Positions 1 to 7,451 of a DNA stretch of 32,057 nucleotides are shown here, piece after piece. Source of the stretch: BMS3Abin12 sp964487445 (GTDB lineage Bacteria > Pseudomonadota > Gammaproteobacteria > 21-64-14); the NCBI GenBank assembly GCA_964487445.1, contig CAZAQG010000021.1, positions 1 to 32,057 of the forward strand, read 5' to 3'. Numbering within the stretch: position 1 is the stretch's first letter; the number at the start of each line of letters is the position of its first letter. Below the pieces are notes generated by a model. It searched no databases. It saw only the letters and a program-made list of their open reading frames with translations, and had not been told where the DNA came from. The position numbers and the translations under genes were made by a program.

Positions 1-2
1 TG

Positions 3-46
3 AACTTAGTGCATCACACTCGTACCGCTGGGGCTTAACTTAGTGC
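3..46. repeat. Two direct copies of a 10-bp repeat at the island edge
   Basis: The sequence AACTTAGTGC occurs at 3-12 and again at 37-46, a spacing of 34 bp. It lies just beyond the 3' end of the thyX gene, at the edge of the window. Regularly spaced repeats like this occur at the ends of some IS elements as transposase-binding sites, and a comparable 35-bp-spaced pair is present at 7345-7400 beside a transposase remnant. No transposase gene is visible here, so the IS-end reading is only an inference. Confidence 0.35.
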
Positions 47-78
47 CATTCGGGTTTACGCGCTATTTGATAACCTTG

Positions 79-1017
79 CTATAATGCGCTTGTTTTTCCC
101 CAAGGAATCGCTATCTCCAATTTCTCCAACTTAGAAACAAACTCATCTGCTTCACGATTCAACTTCCAAATAGATCCTTTGTGGTTCAGCCAACCAATCT
201 GCTGAAGAATATCGACAACCTCTTGGTTATTTCCCGAGTAAATGAGACCAAGCAGTCGAGTCTCCGTCTTGGAAAATGTGATAGAACGCAATCGATAGTC
301 AATAAATGATTCCCAAGTCAACGGAACCCATTTGCTGACAATTTGATGGCCAATGATGTTAGCGTATTGCCGGATTTCGTGCTGTGCATGTGAATCCATA
401 CGCAATGCAAGAAAATGCAACAGGTTATGAAGATCAATTTTCCAATAGGCTTCAGTATAAGTAGAGAGCGGTAGGTCCTTTCGTGCTTGCTCACGGGCAA
501 CACCAGATTCTATCCGCTCTTCATACACTTCGCGGCAGACAGAATGAATCTCCGATTCTCGCTCACTCAATCGAGAACCGAGTTTATCTCCAATCTTACC
601 TTCGCTTCCTTGGCGATTTCCTGATGCTTGAATGCGCCATTCATCCGGCTTCGTTGTCTTTGCAGCATCAATTGCAATCGAATAGCGAGTAGAATACTCA
701 TTCACATTCGCCGTTCGGTGGCGAATCCATTGACGCCAGCAATCCATCGGAACCCGCACATGCAATTTAATCTCGCACATCTCAAACGGCGTCGTATGCC
801 AATGTCGCATTAGATACCGGATAAGCCCACGATCCTCACTAACCTTCTTCGTCCCCTCGCCATATGACACCCGCGCGGCCTGAACGATGGAAGAATCGTC
901 ACCCATCCAATCGACAAGGCGAATGAAACCATCATCCAAGACGGGTAGTTTCCGACCTCGAATTGCACCAAACGCTGCATCATGGTCTTGGTTATCTATA
1001 TTGCTAGGGCTATTCAC
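79..1017 (-). CDS. thyX: Flavin-dependent thymidylate synthase (ThyX)
   Basis: The 312-aa protein matches ThyX, the FAD enzyme that methylates dUMP to dTMP using methylenetetrahydrofolate and NADPH. The signature motif is at residues 99-112 (R99-H-R, then N106-E-x-S109-x-R111-Y112). The position that is serine in the usual RHRxxSxNExSxRY form is asparagine (N104). The N-terminal half has the expected HTTPFE segment (residues 74-79). Length is at the upper end for the family, with a C-terminal tail after about residue 240. The start is GTG at 1017, preceded by GAGG about 8 nt upstream, and it lies only 15 bp after the upstream gene's stop, so the two are probably co-transcribed. It is the last gene of the AT-rich island operon. 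Whether it supports general dTMP synthesis or belongs functionally to the cassette cannot be told from sequence. Confidence 0.92.
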   Translation of the reverse strand: MNSPSNIDNQDHDAAFGAIRGRKLPVLDDGFIRLVDWMGDDSSIVQAARVSYGEGTKKVSEDRGLIRYLMRHWHTTPFEMCEIKLHVRVPMDCWRQWIRHRTANVNEYSTRYSIAIDAAKTTKPDEWRIQASGNRQGSEGKIGDKLGSRLSERESEIHSVCREVYEERIESGVAREQARKDLPLSTYTEAYWKIDLHNLLHFLALRMDSHAQHEIRQYANIIGHQIVSKWVPLTWESFIDYRLRSITFSKTETRLLGLIYSGNNQEVVDILQQIGWLNHKGSIWKLNREADEFVSKLEKLEIAIPWGKTSAL

Positions 1018-1032
1018 GGAATTCGCCTCATT

Positions 1033-1959
1033 TCAAGTTCGTGATCCGTTATTCAGAATGCCGTGTATGCACTCCCCTATTCCACTGGAATATTCTCGAT
1101 TAAATTCATTTGAAGGGGCGTAAGACATTGCTATATCTGGCAACATCCGCTTGACGGTAAACAATGAAAGAGCCCCGACTTTTGGCCCAAGACTGGAAAG
1201 AATGACGTTGTGGTCCTTCAGAAGGGGCTCAGTAACTTCCATGAATTTGTCATGGCTGCGCTCCAACGAGTAACCGTCCACATCAAACATCTCAACATCT
1301 CGATGTTTCTCGAATGCACTCTCGTGTTTCGCTCTGTTCTTCCTAGCATTGTCGAACTGCCCTCCAGTTTGAAGCCCAAGTAGCAATTTGTTCGGTTCAT
1401 AAAATCTAACCAATTGCTTAACTCGTTCGACATCGTAGCCTGTTTGAACAACAAGCGCCGTTGGTTGCCCAAGGTTCTGAACTCCAGCGAGTCTATAGAG
1501 GAGCCTTGGACGTCCCGGATCGCGGCTAAGCCAATCGGCATAATCACCGGGCTTGTTGTATACGTACTGAATAGATGCCTGTTTCTGGCTCAGCACATGA
1601 CAGATACTCCAGATTGCTTCTCTTGGCATAGTCGAGATATCAAGAGTTATCAGAGCATCAGAGACGACGACCCTCGTAATCTGCCTCGTCAGTTCTTTCC
1701 ATGAGTCCAACGGAGAATTAAATGAGAGTTGTATATCGCCTTCAATCTCAATACTCTCCTCCTTGCAAAAATGAGAGATGTCCTTTCTATTGTCTTTCGA
1801 CCATTCAGCATACTCTTTGAAATGAAACATCAGAACCTTGGATGGTTTAATGGCTTCAATCAACCGCTCCATGCCTTTCAGGAACCGTTCTTCCCAGCTG
1901 GCTACAGTGATGACGATATCAGAGTGTTGAGGTGAAGAAGTCGGGTTCATCTGTCTCAT
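1033..1959 (-). CDS. Unrecognised 308-aa protein of the island operon, probably two alpha/beta halves
   Basis: I do not recognise a named family. The protein seems to have two alpha/beta (Rossmann-like) halves. The first (about 12-150) opens with a hydrophobic strand followed by the loop ASWEER and later holds a strand plus DISTMPRE, a loop that looks like an active or ligand site. The second (about 165-300) has a strand-helix repeat with GLQTGGQ and a conserved-looking SLGPKVGALSL near the end. There is no signal peptide or membrane helix. Its 5' end overlaps the ATPase gene by about 40 bp (a second ATG at 1950 would reduce this to 32 bp), and thyX follows after 15 bp. Translational coupling and position suggest an effector or sensor partner of the ATPase and HD proteins; that role is inference only. 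Confidence 0.75.
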   Translation of the reverse strand: MRQMNPTSSPQHSDIVITVASWEERFLKGMERLIEAIKPSKVLMFHFKEYAEWSKDNRKDISHFCKEESIEIEGDIQLSFNSPLDSWKELTRQITRVVVSDALITLDISTMPREAIWSICHVLSQKQASIQYVYNKPGDYADWLSRDPGRPRLLYRLAGVQNLGQPTALVVQTGYDVERVKQLVRFYEPNKLLLGLQTGGQFDNARKNRAKHESAFEKHRDVEMFDVDGYSLERSHDKFMEVTEPLLKDHNVILSSLGPKVGALSLFTVKRMLPDIAMSYAPSNEFNREYSSGIGECIHGILNNGSRT

Positions 1960-3646
1960 CTCTCGCGAATGGAATTTCAGTGTTTTCCGATGCTGCGTTC
2001 TGGAGATTGTCGGCTGTTATTGAAACACGGGCGTGCTGGCCCTCAGGATCCAAGCCGCGATCCGGCCACAACATCTTATTCGGCATATAATATTTCTCAC
2101 GTTTTCCGCGATCTTTCGCGGAACTACTATAGGTATATATGAGCTGGGCCTTTTGCGCAATCTTCAACACTTCAAGAAGATTTGTATGCCTTTTTTCGTC
2201 CAATCCGGAAATCGTGAACTCGACAGCGCGAGGCTCCGAGATATCCGACTTGAGTCGCTTCTTGAACAAGATAGCCAAATTATCCAACAACTGATAAACC
2301 CCTTTAGCTAATTCTCTACAACATCCATCTATAGTGTTATCTAATTCGTTTTGCATCCATTCCCACTTCTCCTTACTCAGTTCCAGAATAACGTCCCTCT
2401 GGATATTTGGCGGGATTATTGAGATGGTATCGTCCGATATATCTTTCGTTTCCGATACTTGCCGATCATACATCTTGCTGCATGGAATCAATAAATTTCT
2501 TATGACACCCGTCGATAGTTGAGTCAGGAGAGCGAAGCCAGAATATGGTGGCCTGTTAGCGCGCGCGGATCGATCTTTAAAATAAATGGCTCTCTTGTGC
2601 TTGTACACATAATCCGATATCTGTTTTGAAGTTCCATTTGGATACTTCTTCCTTGCCGCATTTTTCGCCTCTTTGGTCGCTTTTTCTATGTCCTTTGTAA
2701 AGGCGCTATTCTCAGGGAAGAATTCATCAGGAGTCCTGTTGACACCTATCTCATCTAATCGCATCCGAACAATTTTCGTGGCAAACTGCGCAAAAGGAGA
2801 AGCTCCTTTCTGATAGGGCTCCTCCATTTCAAGTCGTGTGAAATCGTGGCCTTCCAAAATACTGCCGCCCGATGAGGTCTCAAGTGGAGGAGCGTCGATC
2901 CTTGTTGTCGCAACCTTGAAGCTGAATAGGGCATTGTCGCGATATGCGATCCAGGAGTTTAGGGCACGAACTTGATACGGATTGTAAAGCTGTACATCAT
3001 CGATCATGAACGAGAAATGACTATCTCGCAATTTCGACACCTGTTTGAGACAAGCAAGAAAAGCTCTTATCCCACTGTTGAAGGACAAGAAGGACTTCCT
3101 GATATCTTCCTCTCCCGCGTTCAAAGATTTCTGTACGTCGGTACTTGACTTGTCCAACGCCAACTCAAGAGCGCGTTTGAAAGTTGTTCCTTCAGGCAAC
3201 TTGATGCTGAGAGCATACTCAATTTCCGCCCGCAAAACAGACTCCTCGTCGCCCTGGATAACATTTGGAACGGAAAAGACAGCATCAAGCACAGCCCGCA
3301 TGATGGAAACCACCATGAAGTGCTCGCTTACCAAGGAGGCATTCAGTTGATCCAGAAGTTCATATTCCCTCCGGTGCGTAAGCGGATTATTGCAGGGAAC
3401 ATAGACAGACACTATGCTCAGATTGGTGGCTGCGCCATCCGCTTGGGCCTTGGCTACTTGTGTCGGCAATGCATAGTAAAGAAAGGTCATTGTCTTTCCC
3501 GTTCCGCGCTCCCCGACCAAAAGCACGTTTCTGCGAGAGGACACAAAACGAGAATAGTTTAAGCCTTCTATGTAGTAGCGGCGCACTTCCTCTGGCGAGA
3601 GTTTGGTAGCCTGCTCGTATTCAAAAGGGTTCTTTCTTGTAGTCAT
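1919..3646 (-). CDS. ORC/CDC6-like AAA+ P-loop ATPase of a probable conflict system
   Basis: The 575-aa protein begins with an NPF element (residues 6-8) and a predicted helix leading into a Walker A motif GERGTGKT (45-52). A Walker B strand ends in D216-D217, and the segment ATTRID soon after could be sensor 1. The C-terminal 100 residues look like a winged helix ending in a PNKMLWPDRGLDPEGQHARV-like segment. This layout fits ORC/CDC6-like STAND or AAA+ ATPases found in bacterial conflict operons, which couple nucleotide-dependent switching to a partner effector. The start ATG at 3646 overlaps the stop of the HD gene as ATGA and has GAGGATC upstream. Cytoplasmic; no membrane segment. Assignment to the ATPase class is firm; the ORC-like subclass and the defence role are family-level inference. 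Confidence 0.82.
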   Translation of the reverse strand: MTTRKNPFEYEQATKLSPEEVRRYYIEGLNYSRFVSSRRNVLLVGERGTGKTMTFLYYALPTQVAKAQADGAATNLSIVSVYVPCNNPLTHRREYELLDQLNASLVSEHFMVVSIMRAVLDAVFSVPNVIQGDEESVLRAEIEYALSIKLPEGTTFKRALELALDKSSTDVQKSLNAGEEDIRKSFLSFNSGIRAFLACLKQVSKLRDSHFSFMIDDVQLYNPYQVRALNSWIAYRDNALFSFKVATTRIDAPPLETSSGGSILEGHDFTRLEMEEPYQKGASPFAQFATKIVRMRLDEIGVNRTPDEFFPENSAFTKDIEKATKEAKNAARKKYPNGTSKQISDYVYKHKRAIYFKDRSARANRPPYSGFALLTQLSTGVIRNLLIPCSKMYDRQVSETKDISDDTISIIPPNIQRDVILELSKEKWEWMQNELDNTIDGCCRELAKGVYQLLDNLAILFKKRLKSDISEPRAVEFTISGLDEKRHTNLLEVLKIAQKAQLIYTYSSSAKDRGKREKYYMPNKMLWPDRGLDPEGQHARVSITADNLQNAASENTEIPFARDETDEPDFFTSTL

Positions 3647-4734
3647 GATTGATCCTCGCTATTCCGACCGCTCATCTTATCAATCGCATCCGAGAGCCTT
3701 CCGATAAGGTCGGTTTCTCTATACTTGCTGTTCCTATCCACAACGCCTTTTTGTGGATCACCCGGAATGACTAGATCTGTGAGAGCAATCGGATCCAAAT
3801 CACACATGATTTGTTGTCCGCCGTGCCAGAAGTTGAATGCTACCGATACTTCCTTGAATGGGTCGAGTAGGCTGCAATAGTGTTTCGCATATTGCCGTTC
3901 TTGGTTCAGCTTTTCAATGCGCTTATAGATGAAAAACAAGAACGTCTCCAAACTCTTCAGTGACATTGCCCCATTGGTTGCGTCGTCACCAATATGAATG
4001 TGGTATGTTAAGCATATTCTTCCGTTCTTGCGGTCAATATTGACAGAACTGCAATCGGCATATTGATGGTAGAGCATGCTCTCCCGGTCATAGTTGTGCT
4101 CTGAAATCATGAAGTGTGAGGTGCGTTGTTCACCTTCTGCGAGTTCATCGGCGAAACGGAGTAGAGGAGCAAGCAAGCGCGGCCTGATTTCTTTATTCTC
4201 AAGTTTGGTACTATCTCCAGCAAAACGAAGAGTATCTCTACTGCCGTCTATCCCTTCTCCGCAGTGGGCCTTGCATATATCCAGAATCAGCTTCTTTTGC
4301 TCATCACCCTGATTACCCCGATTACCGCCATTGCCACCCATCGCGCAATCGTATATGGGACCAATCTGTTTCTGATGTTCTGTTCTGCTAAAGACATTTC
4401 CCACATCATGGAATAATGCAGAAAGCCCCAAAACATACAGTTCCATGCCGTTTAAATCGCCATTGGAGAGTTTCCTCGATTCATTATTCCATTCACCGAT
4501 ACTCGAACCAAGAAGGTCTTTGATGTTCTCAAGAACATTGCGAATATGTTTTGGACCATGATCTGTTATGTTTGGCTGAATTCTCTTGATTTCATCGAGA
4601 ATATCTTCCAGCAAGTGCTTTCGGGCGGTTGTATAGAAACCAAACCGCGTATCGCCGTGTGTCTGCAGAAGATCACGAATCAAAGCCGCTTTGATTATTT
4701 CCTCGAATTCAAGTGTTTCCCATATGTAGGTCAT
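3643..4734 (-). CDS. HD-domain phosphohydrolase or nuclease, HD-CE type
   Basis: The 363-aa protein has an apparently complete HD metal site: H63 in DHGPKH, the H109-D110 doublet in LFHDVGN, H157 in KAHCGE, and D196 in LLRFADEL. The LLRFADE...RTS segment is typical of HD-CE domains, which are coupled to ATPases in predicted conflict systems; the substrate (nucleotide or nucleic acid) is unknown. A Gly/Asn-rich insertion (residues 133-144) sits between HD motifs. I chose the ATG at 4734, not the ATG 7 codons upstream, because it has GAGGAA six nt before it and overlaps the stop of the upstream methyltransferase fragment as ATGA. The gene then overlaps the ATPase gene by 4 bp. A decayed homologue of its N-terminus lies at 5100-5387. 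Confidence 0.85.
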   Translation of the reverse strand: MTYIWETLEFEEIIKAALIRDLLQTHGDTRFGFYTTARKHLLEDILDEIKRIQPNITDHGPKHIRNVLENIKDLLGSSIGEWNNESRKLSNGDLNGMELYVLGLSALFHDVGNVFSRTEHQKQIGPIYDCAMGGNGGNRGNQGDEQKKLILDICKAHCGEGIDGSRDTLRFAGDSTKLENKEIRPRLLAPLLRFADELAEGEQRTSHFMISEHNYDRESMLYHQYADCSSVNIDRKNGRICLTYHIHIGDDATNGAMSLKSLETFLFFIYKRIEKLNQERQYAKHYCSLLDPFKEVSVAFNFWHGGQQIMCDLDPIALTDLVIPGDPQKGVVDRNSKYRETDLIGRLSDAIDKMSGRNSEDQS

Positions 4735-5087
4735 GGTGTTCCTCGAACATTGCACTTCTCATCTTCACTTGTCAATGCATCAAACACCGCCTTGGCCAAC
4801 ATTGGAGGAACGGCGTTCCCCACTTGTTGCTGTTGGAAGCCAATCGAGCCTTGGAAAGCATACCAATCAGGAAAAGATTGTAAGCGGGCGGCTTCCCGGA
4901 TGGACAGCCCACGATCTTCCCATGGATGAATCAGCATGTTCTTGCGATAGTTGCCCAACACGACGGAAAGGCGCTTCTCATATAAGCGATGGTAAATTCC
5001 CGTATGATAGCGTGTGCAATCAGTATAACTGGCCATAAATATCTCGGGTATATCTGCTCAGCCCCCCTGAGGTATATGCTCGTACCG
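4731..5087 (-). pseudogene. C-terminal fragment of a second C5-cytosine methyltransferase
   Basis: The reading frame carries only motifs IX-X of a C5-cytosine methyltransferase (RGLSIREAARLQSFPDW and VGNAVPP). It aligns at about three-quarters identity with the last part of the complete enzyme at 5414-6469. The similarity extends upstream of the first ATG (RYEHIPQGG...ADIP), but there the frame is broken by TGA at 5058-5060. The SAM-binding and catalytic motifs I-VIII are absent, so it cannot be an active methyltransferase. Its stop overlaps the HD gene start as ATGA, which shows the ancestral gene order methyltransferase-HD. It is a relic of a diverged second copy of the module, and its 3' end may still help couple translation of the HD gene. 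Confidence 0.85.
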
Positions 5088-5099
5088 TTCTATGGATAT

Positions 5100-5387
5100 T
5101 TTAGGCGTTGCTTGTCCCGTGCATCCCGAATTTCCATTTCGTATTGGGAAAACCATACTTTTCGCGATTGTCCGACAAGTCGATAGCGTGCATTGTCGAG
5201 AACTTTACCAACATGGGCCATGATCTGACAGATCCGGCTCGATTGCCGAAATCACACGGAAAATGTTGTCGACTAGCTTTCCGCGGGTTACTTCATAAGT
5301 TGAGAACATTTGAGCCGCTGCATCACTAGCCAACTCAACTTTCAGCCGATTTCCAATGTGTTTCTCAAAATGTCTGGTATTCCACAC
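5100..5387 (-). pseudogene. Frameshifted N-terminal fragment of a second HD-CE protein
   Basis: A short frame starting at 5387 begins MWNTRHFEKHIGN and reaches IEPDLSDHGP, which lines up with the start of the intact HD protein (MTYIWETLEFEEI...IQPNITDHGP). Right after DHG the frame is lost near 5216. In the next frame the homology resumes as HVGKVLDNARYRLVG, against HIRNVLENIKDLLG in the intact protein. About 20 further codons (QYEMEIRDARDK region) have no match in the intact protein. A small deletion in the HD motif followed by loss of the whole 3' part explains this. It lies 27 bp downstream of the complete methyltransferase gene, so the original order was again methyltransferase then HD. 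No function is expected. Confidence 0.75.
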
Positions 5388-5413
5388 TCAGCAAACTCCT
5401 TCGATATCATCCT

Positions 5414-6469
5414 TTAGTTTTGTCTTAAGATCGCACGAAATACTGCCTTCGCAAGAAGCGGTGGCACAGCATTCCCTACTTGCTGTTGCTGGAACCCAAT
5501 CGACCCTTTGAACTCAAACCAATCCGGAAACGATTGGAGCCGCGCGGCCTCTCTGACTGACAGGCCACGATCTTGATAGGGGTGGATTAGCATGTTTTTG
5601 CGAAAGTTTCCGATTACAATCGATGGTCTATCCGCATGGAGCCGATGGTAAATCCCTGTATGGCAGTGGGTACGATCCTTGTAATTTCTCATCAATCTAG
5701 GGGGAATATCTTCCCAATTGCCTCCCTGCGGAATGTGACTATATCTCGCCAGAATATGCGATGCATTGTTTGTCACAAAATGGTTGGGGCTGTGCCTCAT
5801 TCCGCGCCGCATTGCCGATGCATAGCGTGACGTAGCAGGGCCACTGTATTTAAGCCAATCGTAAGCAGCTCCATTTTCCAGGTGGGGGAGATCGACGATA
5901 GCCTCACTTACCGTAACGCGCCGCTTGGCCTTTGGTAATGGGAATTGAAACCTAACTCCATGCAGTGATCCGACAATAAACAACCGAGATCGATTCTGAG
6001 GGACCCCATAGTCCGCAGCATTTAGCACCCGGTAGGTGGTTGTATAACCCAGCTTAGTGAAGCCATTCAATATGGACTCTAAAAACACACCGCTTTCAGT
6101 CTCGAGGATACCCTTGACATTTTCGAAAACAATCCAGTCAGGCGAGGCGATCTTTATGGCGCGCAGGAATTCACGAAACAGCCAATTATCCGGGTTGCGC
6201 GTAGTTCTTGTACGTTGATTAGAGGTCGAGAACCCTTGACAGGGTGGTCCACCGAACAGAATTACTCGCGCCCGCTTCCGCCAGATTTTAAATGACTTGA
6301 CCCGCCGTATGTCGCCATTAATCAATTTGATATTAGAATGGTTGTGCGAATACGTGGCCGCAGCATGTGGGTCTGCTTCTATAGCCATTTGAATTTCGAT
6401 GCCCGCCTGGATCGCGCCCACAGCCATTCCGCCAGCACCTGAAAACAGGTCAATCCCAAGAATTTTCAT
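5414..6469 (-). CDS. dcm: DNA (cytosine-5)-methyltransferase
   Basis: The 351-aa enzyme has all the diagnostic motifs in order: I DLFSGAGGM (7-15, SAM binding), IV GGPPCQGFS (73-81, catalytic C77), VI FENVKG (115-120), VIII QNRSRLF (158-164), then a variable target-recognition region, IX RGLSVREAARLQSFPD and X VGNAVPP. Length is normal for a stand-alone C5 methyltransferase. I prefer the ATG at 6469 to the ATG at 6481 because GGGGAA lies just before it and the protein then begins directly with the motif I strand. No restriction endonuclease or Vsr gene lies next to it, so it may protect the host DNA from, or mark it for, the HD/ATPase genes downstream. Target sequence cannot be predicted. The symbol is used in its general family sense. 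Confidence 0.93.
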   Translation of the reverse strand: MKILGIDLFSGAGGMAVGAIQAGIEIQMAIEADPHAAATYSHNHSNIKLINGDIRRVKSFKIWRKRARVILFGGPPCQGFSTSNQRTRTTRNPDNWLFREFLRAIKIASPDWIVFENVKGILETESGVFLESILNGFTKLGYTTTYRVLNAADYGVPQNRSRLFIVGSLHGVRFQFPLPKAKRRVTVSEAIVDLPHLENGAAYDWLKYSGPATSRYASAMRRGMRHSPNHFVTNNASHILARYSHIPQGGNWEDIPPRLMRNYKDRTHCHTGIYHRLHADRPSIVIGNFRKNMLIHPYQDRGLSVREAARLQSFPDWFEFKGSIGFQQQQVGNAVPPLLAKAVFRAILRQN

Positions 6470-6479
6470 GGTTCCCCGC

Positions 6480-6485
6480 ATTATA
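6480..6485 (-). promoter_or_regulatory. Candidate -10 element for the methyltransferase operon
   Basis: On the minus strand a perfect TATAAT lies 10 nt before the chosen methyltransferase ATG. No good -35 is found at 17 nt, and the nearest TTGACA (6514-6519) is 28 nt away. If used, the transcript would be nearly leaderless. This is a weak call. Confidence 0.3.
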
Positions 6486-6769
6486 CGCGCAGCGTCGCAG
6501 CGCGGGGGTCTCTTGTCAATAGGGAGCCATCAGCAACCGAATGCGCCGCTATGCCATGGAAGACATGAGACGCACGACCAGCAGCGCGAGCAATGTGCCA
6601 CTCCCGGGTTCAACAGCCCGTACCGTTAATGGGACTGAAGACAGTAGAGCAAATTTCCGCACGACTCCCAAATGCTTGGAGCCGCTGATCGGCGGGCGTC
6701 CGGCCAGGGGGCATCCCAGCCCGTCTCGATCCCGCAATTTCGGCCTATAAATCAGCCCAACTCATTGAT
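6486..6769. other. Boundary stretch without a supported gene
   Basis: About 280 bp separate the AT-rich island from the transposase remnant. Base composition changes here towards the GC-rich host pattern. Short frames on both strands show no recognisable protein. It marks the point where the island joins the remnant, and no target-site duplication could be identified by eye. Confidence 0.5.
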
Positions 6770-7312
6770 TCAAAAGAACACCAAAAAGGGCCTAAGGTGT
6801 GACCTTTTTCGCCGATACTCGAATCCCCATGGCTGAAAAACGTCTGGCCAAAAGTGGCTGTTGGAGAGGGTTGCCAAGCACCCGCCGCGGGGATCGCCGA
6901 ACACCCGGTAGGCGCGCTCACAGAGCTTGCGGGTGGCCGGACCCGAGAGGGTGGCGTGCAGGGTATCGATCTCGGCCAGCAGGCGGATATCGGCTGGGAG
7001 ATAACGCCGGGCAAAGGGCTTGGCCGGGGGGCCGCGGCGGTCGGCGATGCGGCCCTGCTCGCGGAACTGGGCGATGAGACGGGTCATCTGGGCGCGTGAG
7101 AGGCCGGTGACCTTGCGCAGGTAGTGCCGCAGGCCCCCCTTCCCGGACCGGCCCAGGCGAAGGTAGGCGAAGCGGCGCAGCTCGGCGGCGATCCACTCGT
7201 AGGCGGCCTCCCGGCTCGGGGCGGTGAAACCGAGGGGTTGGGTACCTTCGAGGAAGGCACGGACTTGCTCCAGGCTCTGGAGTCCTTGGGTTTTGAGGGT
7301 CACGATCATCAT
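6770..7312 (-). pseudogene. Remnant of an integrase-type transposase (N-terminal part)
   Basis: The frame encodes about 145 residues resembling the N-terminal DNA-binding part of integrase-core (DDE) transposases of a group with the start (T)LKTQGLQSLEQVRAFLEG, a KVTGLSRAQMTRLIAQFR helix-turn-helix, and SGPATRKLCERAYRVFGD. After that point only ATLSNSHF remains recognisable; the DDE catalytic core is missing and the last 30 residues look unrelated. The start ATG at 7312 is beside a repeat-bearing IS end (7345-7400), as expected for an intact left side. The element is therefore truncated and non-autonomous. Assignment to a particular IS family (IS481-like or IS21-like) is uncertain. Confidence 0.75.
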
Positions 7313-7344
7313 CCTTCGATGATGCCCGTTCCCGGACCGCCTTG

Positions 7345-7400
7345 AGGCTCATCTCACGTTGGAATCACACCCCCCGTTCAGGCTCATGTGTCATTGGAAG
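7345..7400. repeat. Probable IS end with two imperfect repeats
   Basis: AGGCTCAT followed by a TTGGAA-type tail occurs at 7345-7365 and 7380-7400, 35 bp apart, immediately upstream of the transposase remnant. The matching pieces are AGGCTCATCTCACGTTGGAA and AGGCTCATGTGTCATTGGAA. Tandem repeats of this size at the gene-proximal end fit transposase-binding sites of an integrase-type IS. The matching far end was not found, in line with truncation of the transposase gene. Confidence 0.55.
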
Positions 7401-7451
7401 AGGCTATACGGCGTAGCGAAGGAAGCGGGGGTGCATGATGGGGGATGAATC

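Noticed and set aside
5205..5387. A separate 60-aa gene
   Set aside because: The sequence is the N-terminal piece of a broken HD protein whose homology continues in another frame.
6549..6737. A small 62-aa gene in the boundary region
   Set aside because: No ribosome site, homology or conserved features; overlapping frames on the other strand are equally long.
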